This document shows positions 1-8,609 of a DNA stretch of 24,065 bases, in pieces (positions within the stretch are counted from its first letter, which is position 1; each line of letters opens with the position of its first letter). This stretch comes from JANNHK01 sp034408875. GTDB lineage: Bacteria > Actinomycetota > Acidimicrobiia > IMCC26256 > PALSA-610. Under the pieces are notes generated by a model. That model was given only the letters and a program-made list of their open reading frames with translations, did not search any database and was not told where the DNA came from. The DNA is taken from NCBI GenBank assembly GCA_034408875.1, contig JAWXCJ010000032.1, forward strand, positions 1 to 24,065, given 5' to 3'. Position numbers and translations under genes: made by a program.

Positions 1-64
1 AGGGCGAGTCGTCGAGCACCGTGTACGTGGCTCGGCTCGCCCGGACCTGAGCCCGGTCTACCAC
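1..64 (-). CDS. Possible 5' end of a gene leaving the window on the left
   Basis: On the minus strand a GTG at 64-62 opens a frame that reads VVDRAQVRAS and ends in LDDSP at the window edge. The peptide has an ordinary amino-acid mix, unlike the Arg/Ser/Pro-rich shadows typical of this GC-rich DNA. Only 21 codons are visible, no clear ribosome binding site precedes the GTG, and no domain can be recognised. It could equally be noncoding. Confidence 0.2.
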   Translation of the reverse strand, partial: MVDRAQVRASRATYTVLDDSP

Positions 65-388
65 GGTCGACTTTCGCCGCGACTGCGCCAAAATCGCCTG
101 CGCCGGCCCCGCCCCAAAACCGGCGACGCAAGGCGCTCGGCTGCTGCTTCGTCGTCCCGAGACTCCAACGCGCCGGAATGGAGATGGCGAAGGTCGGGCA
201 CATGACCTCGCCCTCCTCAGTGGGCGCGCAACAGTCGCGACACGGTGTTCGCTCGTCGTTCACCGGAACCTCCGCAATCAGGCCGGACCGAGGATCTCGG
301 CGAGGAACAAGGTGGGAGTTGATCGGCGGTTGCGTACCCGCGACCGAGTCGGCCAACGTGCCCGGGCAGGTAACGCAAGAGACTTCAG
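65..388. other. Intergenic stretch without a recognisable gene
   Basis: A plus-strand frame is open through this stretch up to a stop at about 400. Its product is rich in Arg, Ser and Gly, with no domain, no good start context and no periodic codon signature, so I treat it as noncoding. The right end carries the motif ACGCAAG at 373-379, which recurs at 414-420 inside the palindrome in front of the Fic gene. No tRNA, terminator or repeat array is visible otherwise. Confidence 0.4.
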
Positions 389-425
389 CTATCCTTGTTT
401 AATCCTCCAATATACGCAAGGATAG
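389..425 (+). promoter_or_regulatory. Palindromic operator candidate of the Fic gene
   Basis: CTATCCTTG at 389-397 and CAAGGATAG at 417-425 form a perfect 9-bp inverted repeat with a 19-bp AT-rich spacer, standing out in GC-rich surroundings. The spacer contains TTTAAT at 398-403, one mismatch from a consensus -10 box. The right arm ends 9 bp before the Fic start codon. A dimeric regulator bound here would cover the promoter core and the start of the leader. The Fic protein's own C-terminal winged-helix region is a plausible ligand, which would make the gene self-regulated. That assignment is inference. Confidence 0.5.
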
Positions 426-434
426 GTCGCGGTC

Positions 435-1550
435 ATGGCGCCGACGGTGCGGGTCCAGTGGCAGGGGCGAGATGTCGAAGCCGCCGACCCCGATCCGATT
501 GCGGGTGCGACGTTCGATCTCAGGACGACAACAGTCCGCCGCACGGAACAGGCCGCGGCTGCGATCCGCGCCGCGGGCCTGCGCGCCTCGGGTGCGCTCG
601 AAGTCGCGTCCCGGCTGCTGCTTCGGGCCGAAGGGCTGGCGTCGAGCGCGATCGAAGGGCTGCGCGCAACCGCGGCCGACGTGGCACTGGCCGAAGCTAC
701 CGGGTCCGAATCCGTGGACAACGTCGCAGCGTGGGTCGCCGACAACCTGGCCGTCGTCACCGATGCGCTCGACGACCCCGGCCCGGTCGACCGCGCTCGT
801 TTCTGGGCGTGGCATCGAAGGTTGATGCGCCACGCACCGTCGATCGATTCGGTGCATGTCGGCGCGTGGCGCGACCGCCTGGGTTGGATCGGCGGCCCGA
901 ACCCGATGCCGGCCGCGCACGTCGCGGTGCCGGCCGAGTCGATCGACGTGCTGATGCAGGACCTCATCGCGTTCTGTGCGCGCGACGACGTCGACGCCGT
1001 GACCCAAGCCGCGGTCGCTCACGCGCAGTTCGAGACAATCCACCCGTTCGCCGACGGCAACGGGCGCATCGGGCGCATCCTCATCGGCGTAGTGCTGGCC
1101 CGCCGCCTCGGAGTCCGCCAACCACCCCCGATCTCACTCGAGTTCGCACGCGACATCGGCGGCTATCAATCGGGTCTCACGCTGTTCCGCGACGGCGCAA
1201 TCGACACGTGGGTCGCCTGGTTCGCCGACGCTGTCGAACGGGCGGCGACGCGCACGACCGCAGTGCTCGAAGCCGTCGACACGCTGCAACAGGATTGGGC
1301 AGCCGCAACGTCGGCGCTCCGCTCCGACTCCGCCGCGCGTCGGCTTCTCCCGTACCTTCCCGCGCACCCTGTACTCAGCGCCGCGACCGTCGCCGAAGTA
1401 CTCGGCGTCACCCCACAAGCCGCCCGCACGGCACTCGATGCGCTGGCCGCCGCCGGCGTCGTCGACGAAGTCGGGCGCATCGCCGCGGGCGCGGGCCGCC
1501 CGCGTCGTTGGTGGGCGGCAAACGACCTACTCGAACTGATCGGCCGCTGA
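435..1550 (+). CDS. Fic family protein (AMP-transferase) with C-terminal winged helix
   Basis: Fic-domain enzymes usually transfer AMP from ATP to a hydroxyl on a target protein. The 371-residue product has the intact active-site loop HPFADGNGRIGR at about residues 203-214, with catalytic His203. An upstream flap segment around residues 142-154 (HVGAWRDRLGWIGG) positions the target. Near the N-terminus SSAIEG (about residues 70-75) fits the (S/T)xxxE(G/N) inhibitory helix of class II Fic proteins, so the enzyme is probably self-inhibited through Glu74. The last 60 residues look like a winged helix-turn-helix (LSAATVAEVLGVTPQAARTA). An AGGT sequence lies 7 bp before the ATG, and a palindrome covers the promoter. 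The GH4 gene begins 9 bp after the stop, so the two are probably cotranscribed. The natural target cannot be read from sequence. Confidence 0.93.
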   Translation: MAPTVRVQWQGRDVEAADPDPIAGATFDLRTTTVRRTEQAAAAIRAAGLRASGALEVASRLLLRAEGLASSAIEGLRATAADVALAEATGSESVDNVAAWVADNLAVVTDALDDPGPVDRARFWAWHRRLMRHAPSIDSVHVGAWRDRLGWIGGPNPMPAAHVAVPAESIDVLMQDLIAFCARDDVDAVTQAAVAHAQFETIHPFADGNGRIGRILIGVVLARRLGVRQPPPISLEFARDIGGYQSGLTLFRDGAIDTWVAWFADAVERAATRTTAVLEAVDTLQQDWAAATSALRSDSAARRLLPYLPAHPVLSAATVAEVLGVTPQAARTALDALAAAGVVDEVGRIAAGAGRPRRWWAANDLLELIGR

Positions 1551-1559
1551 CCGATTAGC

Positions 1560-2867
1560 GTGCCCGCGGTGGCACGGATCACGTTCATCGGTGCCGGAAG
1601 CACGGTCTTCGCCCGCAATCTGGTGGGCGACATCCTCGGCTACGAGGAACTCGCCGACTCCGAGATCGTCCTGTACGACATCGACCCGGAACGGCTCGCG
1701 ACGTCCGAACTTCTCGCACGGCGGTACGCCGACGCGCTGGGCGCACCCGCCAAGATCGTCGCGACGACGGACCGGGCCGCGGCCCTCGACGGCGCCGACT
1801 ACGCGATCAACATGATCCAGGTCGGTGGTTACGAACCCGGCACGGTCGTCGACTTCGAAGTGCCGAAGCGATTCGGGCTGCGCCAGACCATCGGCGACAC
1901 GCTCGGGATCGGCGGCATCATGCGCGGCTTGCGCACGATCCCCGTGCTGCTCGAACTCGGCGAAGAAATGGAACGCCGCTGCCCCGACGTGTGGTTCTTG
2001 AACTACACGAACCCGATGGCGATGGCATGCCGCGCGATGAACCGGGCGACAACCATCCGAACCGTCGGGCTGTGCCACAGCGTGCAAGGGACGGCATTCG
2101 AACTGTCACTCGACCTCGACATCCCGTACCGCGAGATCGACTACGTCGCGGCGGGCATCAACCACATGGCGTTCTACCTGCGGTTCGAACGCGACGGTGA
2201 GGACCTCTACCCCCGACTGAAGGCCAAGGCCGAGTCCGGCGACGTCCCCGCGCACAACCGGGTGCGCTACGAAATGCTGCGCCGCCTCGGCTACTTCGTC
2301 ACGGAGTCGAGCGAACACTTCGCCGAGTACGTGCCGTGGTTCATCAAGCGCGACCGGCCCGATCTCATCGAACGATTCAACATTCCCCTCGACGAATATC
2401 CACGCCGGTGCATCGCGCAGATCGAGGGGTGGGAAGCCGAACGGGCCCGACTCGAGTCCGACGAAGGCCTCGAGGTGGTCCGCAGCTTCGAGTACGCGGC
2501 GTCGATCATCCGCAGTATCGAGACCGGCAAACCCCGCGTCGTCTACGGCAACGTCGCCAACAACGCGCTGATCGACGATCTCCCCGCGGGCGCCACGGTG
2601 GAGGTGCCGTGCCTCGTCGACGGCACCGGACTGCAGCCCACGCGCGTCGGCGCGCTCCCGCCCCAGCTCGCCGCGTTGATCCGCACCAACGTCAACGTGC
2701 AGGAACTGACGGTCGAGGCCGCGCTCACCGGGAGGCGCGACCACGTGTACCACGCGGCCATGTGCGATCCGCACACCGCGGCGGAACTCGACCTCGACCA
2801 AATCTCCGGACTCGTCGACGCGCTCCTCGAAGCACACCGCGACTGGATCCCTGCGCTCGACGGCTGA
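1560..2867 (+). CDS. Glycoside hydrolase family 4, alpha-galactosidase-like
   Basis: GH4 enzymes hydrolyse glycosides by an NAD+- and Mn2+-dependent oxidation-elimination route in the cytoplasm. The 435-residue product has the full family length. It begins with a Rossmann motif, ITFIGAGSTVFARN. It also shows NYTNPMAMACRAMNR, then GLCHSVQGTA, whose Cys and His are the metal ligands of the MelA-type branch, and the conserved INHMAFYLRF segment. These motifs place it with alpha-galactosidase/alpha-glucosidase members rather than the 6-phospho-beta-glucosidases. The GTG at 1560 is 9 bp after the Fic stop; a second GTG at 1569 is an alternative start. No sugar transporter or regulator is adjacent, so the substrate is open, and the link with Fic may be only cotranscription. 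Confidence 0.93.
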   Translation: MPAVARITFIGAGSTVFARNLVGDILGYEELADSEIVLYDIDPERLATSELLARRYADALGAPAKIVATTDRAAALDGADYAINMIQVGGYEPGTVVDFEVPKRFGLRQTIGDTLGIGGIMRGLRTIPVLLELGEEMERRCPDVWFLNYTNPMAMACRAMNRATTIRTVGLCHSVQGTAFELSLDLDIPYREIDYVAAGINHMAFYLRFERDGEDLYPRLKAKAESGDVPAHNRVRYEMLRRLGYFVTESSEHFAEYVPWFIKRDRPDLIERFNIPLDEYPRRCIAQIEGWEAERARLESDEGLEVVRSFEYAASIIRSIETGKPRVVYGNVANNALIDDLPAGATVEVPCLVDGTGLQPTRVGALPPQLAALIRTNVNVQELTVEAALTGRRDHVYHAAMCDPHTAAELDLDQISGLVDALLEAHRDWIPALDG

Positions 2868-2873
2868 TCGTCA

Positions 2874-2911
2874 GGCGCGCGCGACGGGTTCGCCGTCGAC
2901 GAGGGCGCGCC
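2874..2911. terminator. GC-rich hairpin between convergent genes
   Basis: GGCGCGC at 2874-2880 and GCGCGCC at 2905-2911 form an outer inverted repeat. Inside it CGACGG (2882-2887) and CCGTCG (2893-2898) form a tight 6-bp stem with a five-base loop. It lies between the convergent stops of the GH4 gene and the acyl-CoA dehydrogenase, where a bidirectional terminator is expected. There is no T-run on either side, so it is not a textbook intrinsic terminator, and chance pairing is likely in DNA this GC-rich. Confidence 0.3.
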
Positions 2912-2965
2912 CCGACGGAGACCACTCGCACGACCCGTTCAACGGGTGGCGGGGCGCAACTCGGC

Positions 2966-4246
2966 TCAGCCGCGGCTCGCGATGTACTTGGCGTAGCCCT
3001 CGGCCAGGGTGCGCAGTTCCGGGTCGGCCGCGAACCGCGGCTCGAACTTCTCCCAGGCCTGCGCGCGCTTCGCCGGGAAGTACTCGGTCGGCCAGTAGCC
3101 CTCGTGCGGGCGATAGCCCTTCAACACGTTGCGGGCGACCGTCGCCTTGTGCACCTCGTCGACACCGTCGGCGATACCCATCGTCGGCGCGGCGGCGTAC
3201 ATCGCCTGCAACGGCGTGAGGTTCGTCGTGCCGAGTGAACCAAGAATGTGAAGTGCGTTGAACGACACGTCGCGCAGTACCTTCGCCATCGTGTACTTCA
3301 CGGCCGCGATGTCGGTCCGCGTTTCCTGGGTACTCGTGTTGTCGATCTTCCATGCCGTCTCGAGCACGAACAGGCGCAACATGCGGATCTGGGCGTAGGA
3401 CTCGGCGATCTTTTCCTGCACCATCTGGTGCTCGGCGATGATCTTGCCGTGCGACTCGCGGCTGAGCGCGCGTTCGCACATCATGTCGAAGGCGAGCTTG
3501 CACTGCGCGATGGTGCGCATGGCGTGGTGGATGCGTCCGCCGCCGAGCCGGCGCTGCGCGAGGACCTTGGCGCCGTCTTCGGGGCCGAGCAGGTGGTCGA
3601 GCGGGATACGGACATCGTTGTAGATGATGTGGTTGTGGTTGCGGGGCTCGGGTTGGATCTCGACGCCGGGCGTCTTGCGGGGCACGACGAACATGCCGTT
3701 CGTGCACATGACGAAGAGGATGTCGGCGACGCGTCCGGCGCTCGTGAACCACTTCTCACCGTTGATGACCCACTCTTCGCCGTCGCGTTCGGCGTGGGTT
3801 CTGAACAGGTTGGGGTCGGAGCCACCCTGCGGTTCGGTCATCGAGTACGCCGACCACATCTCCTGGTTGAGCATCGGCGTGAGCCAGCGCTCCTTCTGCT
3901 CATCGGTGCCGTACGCCGCGAGCATTTCCATGTTGCCGGTGTCGGGTGCGGCCGCCCCGAACATCTGCGGCGCCGACGGGTAGCGCCCGAGGATCTCGTT
4001 CAACAGGCCGAGCTTGAGCTGTCCGTAGCCGGGTCCGCCGAGATCCTCGTCGAGGAAGATGGCCCACAGACCCTGGTCCTTGACCTGGTCCTGCAGTCCT
4101 TTGACCAGTGCCCTGACCTTCGGGTCGGGAGACCGCACGGCGTACGGAAAGATGTACTCGAGCGGCTCGACCTCTTCGCGGCAGAACTCTTCGACCCAAT
4201 CGAGCTTCTTCTGGAACTCCGGGTCCGTCGAGAAATCCCATGCCAT
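2966..4246 (-). CDS. Acyl-CoA dehydrogenase, ACAD10/11-like
   Basis: This FAD flavoenzyme would introduce an alpha,beta double bond into an acyl-CoA and pass electrons to electron-transfer flavoprotein in the cytosol. The 426 residues cover the full three-domain fold. The N-terminal helical part contains GGPGYGQLKLGLLNEILGR. The middle beta-domain carries the signature YSMTEPQGGSDP followed by WVINGEKWFTSAG. The C-terminal helical part includes GGGRIHHAMRTIAQCKLAFD and, near the end, GIADGVDEVHKATVARNVL, the form of the active-site region typical of ACAD10/11-like bacterial members. It starts at an ATG with AAGGGG upstream. The gap to the preceding metalloprotease gene is 85 bp, so read-through is possible. 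Substrate chain length cannot be told from sequence. Confidence 0.93.
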   Translation of the reverse strand: MAWDFSTDPEFQKKLDWVEEFCREEVEPLEYIFPYAVRSPDPKVRALVKGLQDQVKDQGLWAIFLDEDLGGPGYGQLKLGLLNEILGRYPSAPQMFGAAAPDTGNMEMLAAYGTDEQKERWLTPMLNQEMWSAYSMTEPQGGSDPNLFRTHAERDGEEWVINGEKWFTSAGRVADILFVMCTNGMFVVPRKTPGVEIQPEPRNHNHIIYNDVRIPLDHLLGPEDGAKVLAQRRLGGGRIHHAMRTIAQCKLAFDMMCERALSRESHGKIIAEHQMVQEKIAESYAQIRMLRLFVLETAWKIDNTSTQETRTDIAAVKYTMAKVLRDVSFNALHILGSLGTTNLTPLQAMYAAAPTMGIADGVDEVHKATVARNVLKGYRPHEGYWPTEYFPAKRAQAWEKFEPRFAADPELRTLAEGYAKYIASRG

Positions 4247-4331
4247 TCGGATGCACCCCTTGGTCGACGCGTAGGTGCGCAGTCTGCCCGAAGAGAGCCG
4301 AGCCCGGTCTCAATCCACCCGAGGGCCGGGT

Positions 4332-5477
4332 TCAGGAGCAGGTGCGCTCGCCGGTGCGCGTCGCGGCGAACGGGCCGGTGAGATCGTTCGCGAACCCGAC
4401 GGCCTGTGCCTCCGCGCTGGTGCGGAGCAGGATGTCCCCGGTGACGGTCTCGCCGTCCGACTGCGCGCCCGTAAAGGAGAGATTCACTTCGAGGTCGGTG
4501 TCGACGGGCACGGTGATGCCGTCGACGACTGCCGTAGCCGCGAGGGTCGCGGTACCGGAGCCGACCACGCCGTCGGTCGCCCCGCTCAACGCGGCAGAGC
4601 CGCTGACGCCGCCGTCGAGATAGCCGCCGACCCCGGTCGACGTGATGTCGACGCGCGCCTGGTAGCTCCAATCGAGTTGCCCGGAGGCCTCGCCGTCGGC
4701 GACCGTGAGATCGAAGGTGAACTGGCCGTTGCTCAGGCGAAGCCCGAGATCTTGGTTGGCGGCCGATCCGCTGATCGTGCCCGTACCGTGCCACCGACCG
4801 TCGGGAAAGCCGGTCGTGCGAGCCGCCGGTTGCGGCATTCCGTGCCGCTGCATCACCGCGGCAATGTGCCGCTGGCGGACATGGCCGCCGAGTTCTGCCA
4901 TGAGCGACTGCTGCCCTTGATATTGCGCCAAGACGACGGTGGGCTCGTTCGGTTGACGGATTCCGTCGTGATTCGTGTCGCTTTCTCGGTACTCGTCGTC
5001 GATGCCGAGTAAGTGGCCGAACTCGTGGGCGATGACGTCGCCGGTCGCGTCCGCTTCCCATGCCCCGGTCGCGGTCTGGCTCATTGGGTTGAAGGGAGCG
5101 CTTGGCCAGTCGACATGGGAGATCAGGTCGACGCCGGGTCGCATCTCCACCACGGTGATGCGCGACGCGTTGGGTCGAACCGAACCTCCGCTGGGAACCA
5201 CACGGAAGTCGGGCACGATCGTGACGGTCCGGCCGCCGTAGCAAAACGGGAGTCCATCCGAACCACTCCCCCAGTACCGGTTGACGTGGCGAGCGAATCG
5301 CTCGGCCGTGAGCGACGATGTCGCACCGACGAGATCGACGGGCACCGTGATCGTGATCGCTCGCTCGGTGATCTCGAAGGTGTTGACGGCGCCCGCGGTC
5401 GCGACCGACCCAAGCGCAGCGACGACAACTGCACAAGCAACACCGGCGCGTCGAGCGCGGCAACTACCCGCTGACAT
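4332..5477 (-). CDS. Secreted zinc metalloprotease-like protein
   Basis: The product has 381 residues. The first 30 form a signal peptide: a basic start (CRARRAG), a hydrophobic core (VACAVVVAALGSVA) and an AGA cleavage region. The motif HEFGHLLGIDDEY at about residues 151-163 gives the zinc site HExxHxxGxxD of metzincin-like peptidases, with Glu152 as catalytic base. Immediately after it, DTNHDGIRQPNE (about 167-178) fits a 12-residue EF-hand-type calcium loop. SLMAEL about 20 residues further on may be the Met-turn. The C-terminal 170 residues are rich in Gly, Thr and Val with alternating strands, suggesting a beta-sandwich adhesion or substrate-binding domain. I do not recognise the exact peptidase family. 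Its start overlaps the end of the upstream lipoprotein gene by 14 bp, pointing to coupled expression. Confidence 0.75.
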   Translation of the reverse strand: MSAGSCRARRAGVACAVVVAALGSVATAGAVNTFEITERAITITVPVDLVGATSSLTAERFARHVNRYWGSGSDGLPFCYGGRTVTIVPDFRVVPSGGSVRPNASRITVVEMRPGVDLISHVDWPSAPFNPMSQTATGAWEADATGDVIAHEFGHLLGIDDEYRESDTNHDGIRQPNEPTVVLAQYQGQQSLMAELGGHVRQRHIAAVMQRHGMPQPAARTTGFPDGRWHGTGTISGSAANQDLGLRLSNGQFTFDLTVADGEASGQLDWSYQARVDITSTGVGGYLDGGVSGSAALSGATDGVVGSGTATLAATAVVDGITVPVDTDLEVNLSFTGAQSDGETVTGDILLRTSAEAQAVGFANDLTGPFAATRTGERTCS

Positions 5478-6063
5478 AGCTCGTCCCGTCCCACTCCAGC
5501 GGCGCTGCCTTCTCGAGCCATGACTGCCACGAATCCGCGTCGTCGAACTGCCGGCCGGTGTACGCCTCGAGCGCTTCTCGGGCGAGTTCCGCGATGGGCC
5601 GGGGAGGATCGCGGTACGGGAGCGTTGCGGACTCGGTCAATCCACTCGCGAGGATCGGGAGTGCCTCGGGGTATCCGAGCCCGCTCAGGCTCGCGGCGGC
5701 GACAACGCGTGTGATCGGATCGTCGTCGTCCAGCAATGGAACCAAGGCTGCGCCCGCGTCGTGATCCGTGACTTGGATCGCGACGACATAGAGCGCCGCC
5801 CACTGAGTGATCGGATCGTCGTCCTCGAGCAGCGGCGTCAGCGAGGAGACGGCATCGCTGCCCAACGCAACCTCGTTCAACGCGGCGATCGCCCCGGGTT
5901 CGGAAGGATCGAAGTCGCGAACAACCGACGCGGCGTCGAGCGTCGATGGCGCGTCCTCGGTGTCAGTTGCCGCGCCGTCGGTGCGCGACGAACCACCGCA
6001 GCCGACCGCGATTGCCGAGGTGACAAGCAACGCGACGAGAGGCCGGAGCGCACGGGCCACCAT
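5464..6063 (-). CDS. HEAT-repeat lipoprotein
   Basis: The 199-residue product starts with a short export signal (MVARALRPLVALLVTSAIAVGCGG). It ends in a lipobox-like AVGC; Ala at -3 is a weak match, but the following GGSS linker is typical of bacterial lipoproteins. After a low-complexity stretch, residues 60-175 contain three or more HEAT/PBS-type helical pairs. Repeated modules such as SLTPLLEDDDPITQWAALYV and VPLLDDDDPITRVVAAASL can be seen. Such repeats form a curved protein-binding scaffold. The protein would sit on the outer face of the membrane. The downstream secreted metalloprotease gene overlaps its last 14 bp, so the two may act together, with the lipoprotein anchoring or restraining the protease. 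That partnership is inference. Confidence 0.75.
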   Translation of the reverse strand: MVARALRPLVALLVTSAIAVGCGGSSRTDGAATDTEDAPSTLDAASVVRDFDPSEPGAIAALNEVALGSDAVSSLTPLLEDDDPITQWAALYVVAIQVTDHDAGAALVPLLDDDDPITRVVAAASLSGLGYPEALPILASGLTESATLPYRDPPRPIAELAREALEAYTGRQFDDADSWQSWLEKAAPLEWDGTSYVSG

Positions 6064-6146
6064 TTCGTGAACTCATCGGCGCCTGGCGATCGAATCCAAG
6101 CGCTCTCCGCTACATCCAACGTTCGGGTTGCGTCGCTGCCGGCCGT

Positions 6147-8609
6147 TCAGAACCGCGAAACGGCCGGCTCGGTCGCAGCCCCGTCGGTGGCGGGGACGAG
6201 GTCGACGTCCACGACACCGAGCGCCGCCCGGATCTCGGGCGCCGGGAGCGGTCGGCTCCACAAGAACCCTTGTGCGTAGTCGCAACCGAGGGCGGTCAGC
6301 TCGCGAGCGACGCCCCGATCCTCGACACCTTCGGCGACGGTGCGGAGCCCGAGCCCGTGGGCGAGGCCGATCGTCGCACGCGTGATGGTTGCGTCGTTCT
6401 CGTTCGTCGCAACGCCCGTCACGAACGAACGGTCGATCTTGAGTTCGTGGACCATGACGCGCTGGAGGAACGACAGACTCGAGTTTCCGGTTCCGAAGTC
6501 GTCGATCGAGAGGCGCACACCGAGGCTCGCCAGGCGGGCCATCTGCCGTTCGACGAACTCCAAGTCGCCCAGGATCGCGGTCTCGGTGATCTCGAGCACG
6601 AGGCAGCTGGGCGGTAGGTCGTGGCGGGCCAGCGCCGCGCCGACGGCGCTCGCGAGACTTTCGTCGTCGAGGTCGCGCGCCGAGATGTTCACGGCGACGT
6701 GCAGTGGATGCCCGGGCCGCTGCCATCGCGAGCACTCCGCGAGCGCTCGTTCGAGCACCATGCTCGTGAACGCGCGGATGAAGTTCGACGTCTCGACCAG
6801 CGCGACGAACTCGCGCGGTTCGAGCAGACCGCGTGTGGGGTGGCGCCAGCGGACGAGTGCTTCCGCACCGACGGGCCGGCCGGACTCGAGCTCGAACTGG
6901 GGTTGGAAGTGCAACTCGAACTGGCCTTCGTCGAGCGCGGTTCGGAGTTCGGCGACCAGCCCGAGGCGATCCTTGTTCGACTGCAGCCCACCGTCGAGGT
7001 CGTCGGAGTATCGGCGCACGCGGCCGCGGCGCGCCTTCGCCGAGTACATCGCGACATCGGCCCGCTGGAGCAACTCCTCGAACGCGGTCCCGTTCTCCGG
7101 GTAACAGGCGAATCCGATGCTTCCGCCGACCGAGATCTCGACGCCGTCGATGTCGATGGGTTGGGTGACGACCGTCAGCAGTCGCTGCGCGATCCCGATG
7201 GCGCGGGCGCTGTCGGTGGCGAGTATCGCGAACTCGTCCCCGCCGAGACGACAGACCGTGTCGTTCGCCCGCACCGCGGCCTGGAGCCGGTTCGACACCT
7301 CGCACAGAACGGTGTCACCCGCGGCGTGACCGAACGCGTCGTTGACGTCTTTGAATCGGTCGAGGTCGAGCATGATCACTGCGAAGTGGCCACGGCCATC
7401 CGCGGCTTCGAAGACTTCACGGGCCCGCTCCTGCAAGAACGCGCGGTTCGGGAGCCCGGTGAGCGAGTCGTGCAGCGCGGCGGTCTCGCTGCGCGCCGCG
7501 TGGCGCGCCATCTCGGAGTAGAGACGCGCGTTCTCGATACTCCTCGCAATCGTGTTCCCAAACGTGTGCAACAAGTGGTGCTCGCGTTCGGTGAGCTTGA
7601 CCCGGCCGTGAAACCCGACGTGTAGCCAGCCCATCTCACCGTCGAGACCGTCGAGGTTGACACCGATCCATGTCTCACCGTCGGACGCCGTCGGGTCGGA
7701 CCCGACGGGCGCCCGCGCGATTCGGCGCACGGTGTCGACGCCGCCCTGCGACCCGGTGAAGACGCGCATCGCGTCGGACGTCTGCGCCGAGTACAGCGCC
7801 AATCGGACTTCGTCCGCTTCGAACAGCAGCGCCGCGCGCGTGAGCGCGACGCCCGCGACCGCACGTTCGTCGAGCCGGTTGACTTCCTGGCTGGTCGCTT
7901 CGAGATGCCGCCAGATCATCCGCTCCTGCACGGTCCGCAAGTACGCGCGGTATGCGAAGTAGGCGACGCCGAGGTACAGCGGCAACGCGAGAAGCGCCAT
8001 CGAGTCGACATGCGCGGCGATGAGCAGCACCATGCCGATCGCGACGTTGCCCGCGCCGACGAAGAGACGCAGGCGCGAACCCTTGGCGTAGACCGTTCTG
8101 ACCGGCACGTCCTGCGCGAAGGCGATGGCGGCGCTCACCGACAGGCCGTTCCACAGCGAGAACACCATCGCGCCGACGGCGAGTGCGAGGGCGGAGCGAG
8201 CCGGCTCCTCCCATGTCGGCGTTCCGATCGCGTGGGTCGCGGCGACCGCGAGCGTGACGCCGACGACATACGAGGCCGTGTTGAACACGATCTTGATTGC
8301 GGCTCGCCGGGCGCCGATGTACACGACCCCTATCGCGAGCGATGTCAGCACGAGCGGCGCGGGAGCGAGAAGGGCGAGCCCGAGTACGAGGGTGACTTCG
8401 GCCCACGTGTACGACTCGACGTGGCGGCCGACTCGTAGATCTACCGTCAACATTTCGGTGCACAGCGTCGCGAGCAACAGTGCGACGAACGCGCCGTCGA
8501 GTACGTCGGGCGTCGCCGCGACGTGCGCGATCGCAACGCCGAGCGCGACCCCCGCCGCGAGCGCGACGCCCCACACGAGCAGCGTGAGGCGAATCCGGGC
8601 GCGGCTCAC
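6147..8609 (-). CDS. Membrane GGDEF-EAL cyclic-di-GMP enzyme with GAF-like domain
   Basis: The 820-residue protein has an N-terminal block of about 190 residues with six or so hydrophobic segments, a MASE-like membrane sensor. A GAF-like region follows (roughly 220-350), then a GGDEF domain (about 365-525) and an EAL domain (about 545-800). The cyclase site RLGGDEF is intact, with the inhibitory I-site RAND five residues before it. The phosphodiesterase site is also complete: EALVRW, NISARDL, LEITE, SIDDFGTGNSSL, ELKIDRSFV and EGVED. It could therefore both make and break c-di-GMP, with the membrane and GAF regions setting the balance. The GTG start overlaps the TGA of the upstream subtilase by 4 bp (GTGA), which implies translational coupling. 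Confidence 0.93.
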   Translation of the reverse strand: MSRARIRLTLLVWGVALAAGVALGVAIAHVAATPDVLDGAFVALLLATLCTEMLTVDLRVGRHVESYTWAEVTLVLGLALLAPAPLVLTSLAIGVVYIGARRAAIKIVFNTASYVVGVTLAVAATHAIGTPTWEEPARSALALAVGAMVFSLWNGLSVSAAIAFAQDVPVRTVYAKGSRLRLFVGAGNVAIGMVLLIAAHVDSMALLALPLYLGVAYFAYRAYLRTVQERMIWRHLEATSQEVNRLDERAVAGVALTRAALLFEADEVRLALYSAQTSDAMRVFTGSQGGVDTVRRIARAPVGSDPTASDGETWIGVNLDGLDGEMGWLHVGFHGRVKLTEREHHLLHTFGNTIARSIENARLYSEMARHAARSETAALHDSLTGLPNRAFLQERAREVFEAADGRGHFAVIMLDLDRFKDVNDAFGHAAGDTVLCEVSNRLQAAVRANDTVCRLGGDEFAILATDSARAIGIAQRLLTVVTQPIDIDGVEISVGGSIGFACYPENGTAFEELLQRADVAMYSAKARRGRVRRYSDDLDGGLQSNKDRLGLVAELRTALDEGQFELHFQPQFELESGRPVGAEALVRWRHPTRGLLEPREFVALVETSNFIRAFTSMVLERALAECSRWQRPGHPLHVAVNISARDLDDESLASAVGAALARHDLPPSCLVLEITETAILGDLEFVERQMARLASLGVRLSIDDFGTGNSSLSFLQRVMVHELKIDRSFVTGVATNENDATITRATIGLAHGLGLRTVAEGVEDRGVARELTALGCDYAQGFLWSRPLPAPEIRAALGVVDVDLVPATDGAATEPAVSRF

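Noticed and set aside
178..402. Open frame of 74 codons in front of the Fic gene
   Set aside because: It lacks any domain and a convincing ribosome binding site, and it ends inside the palindromic Fic promoter region. Its composition is that of noncoding GC-rich DNA.
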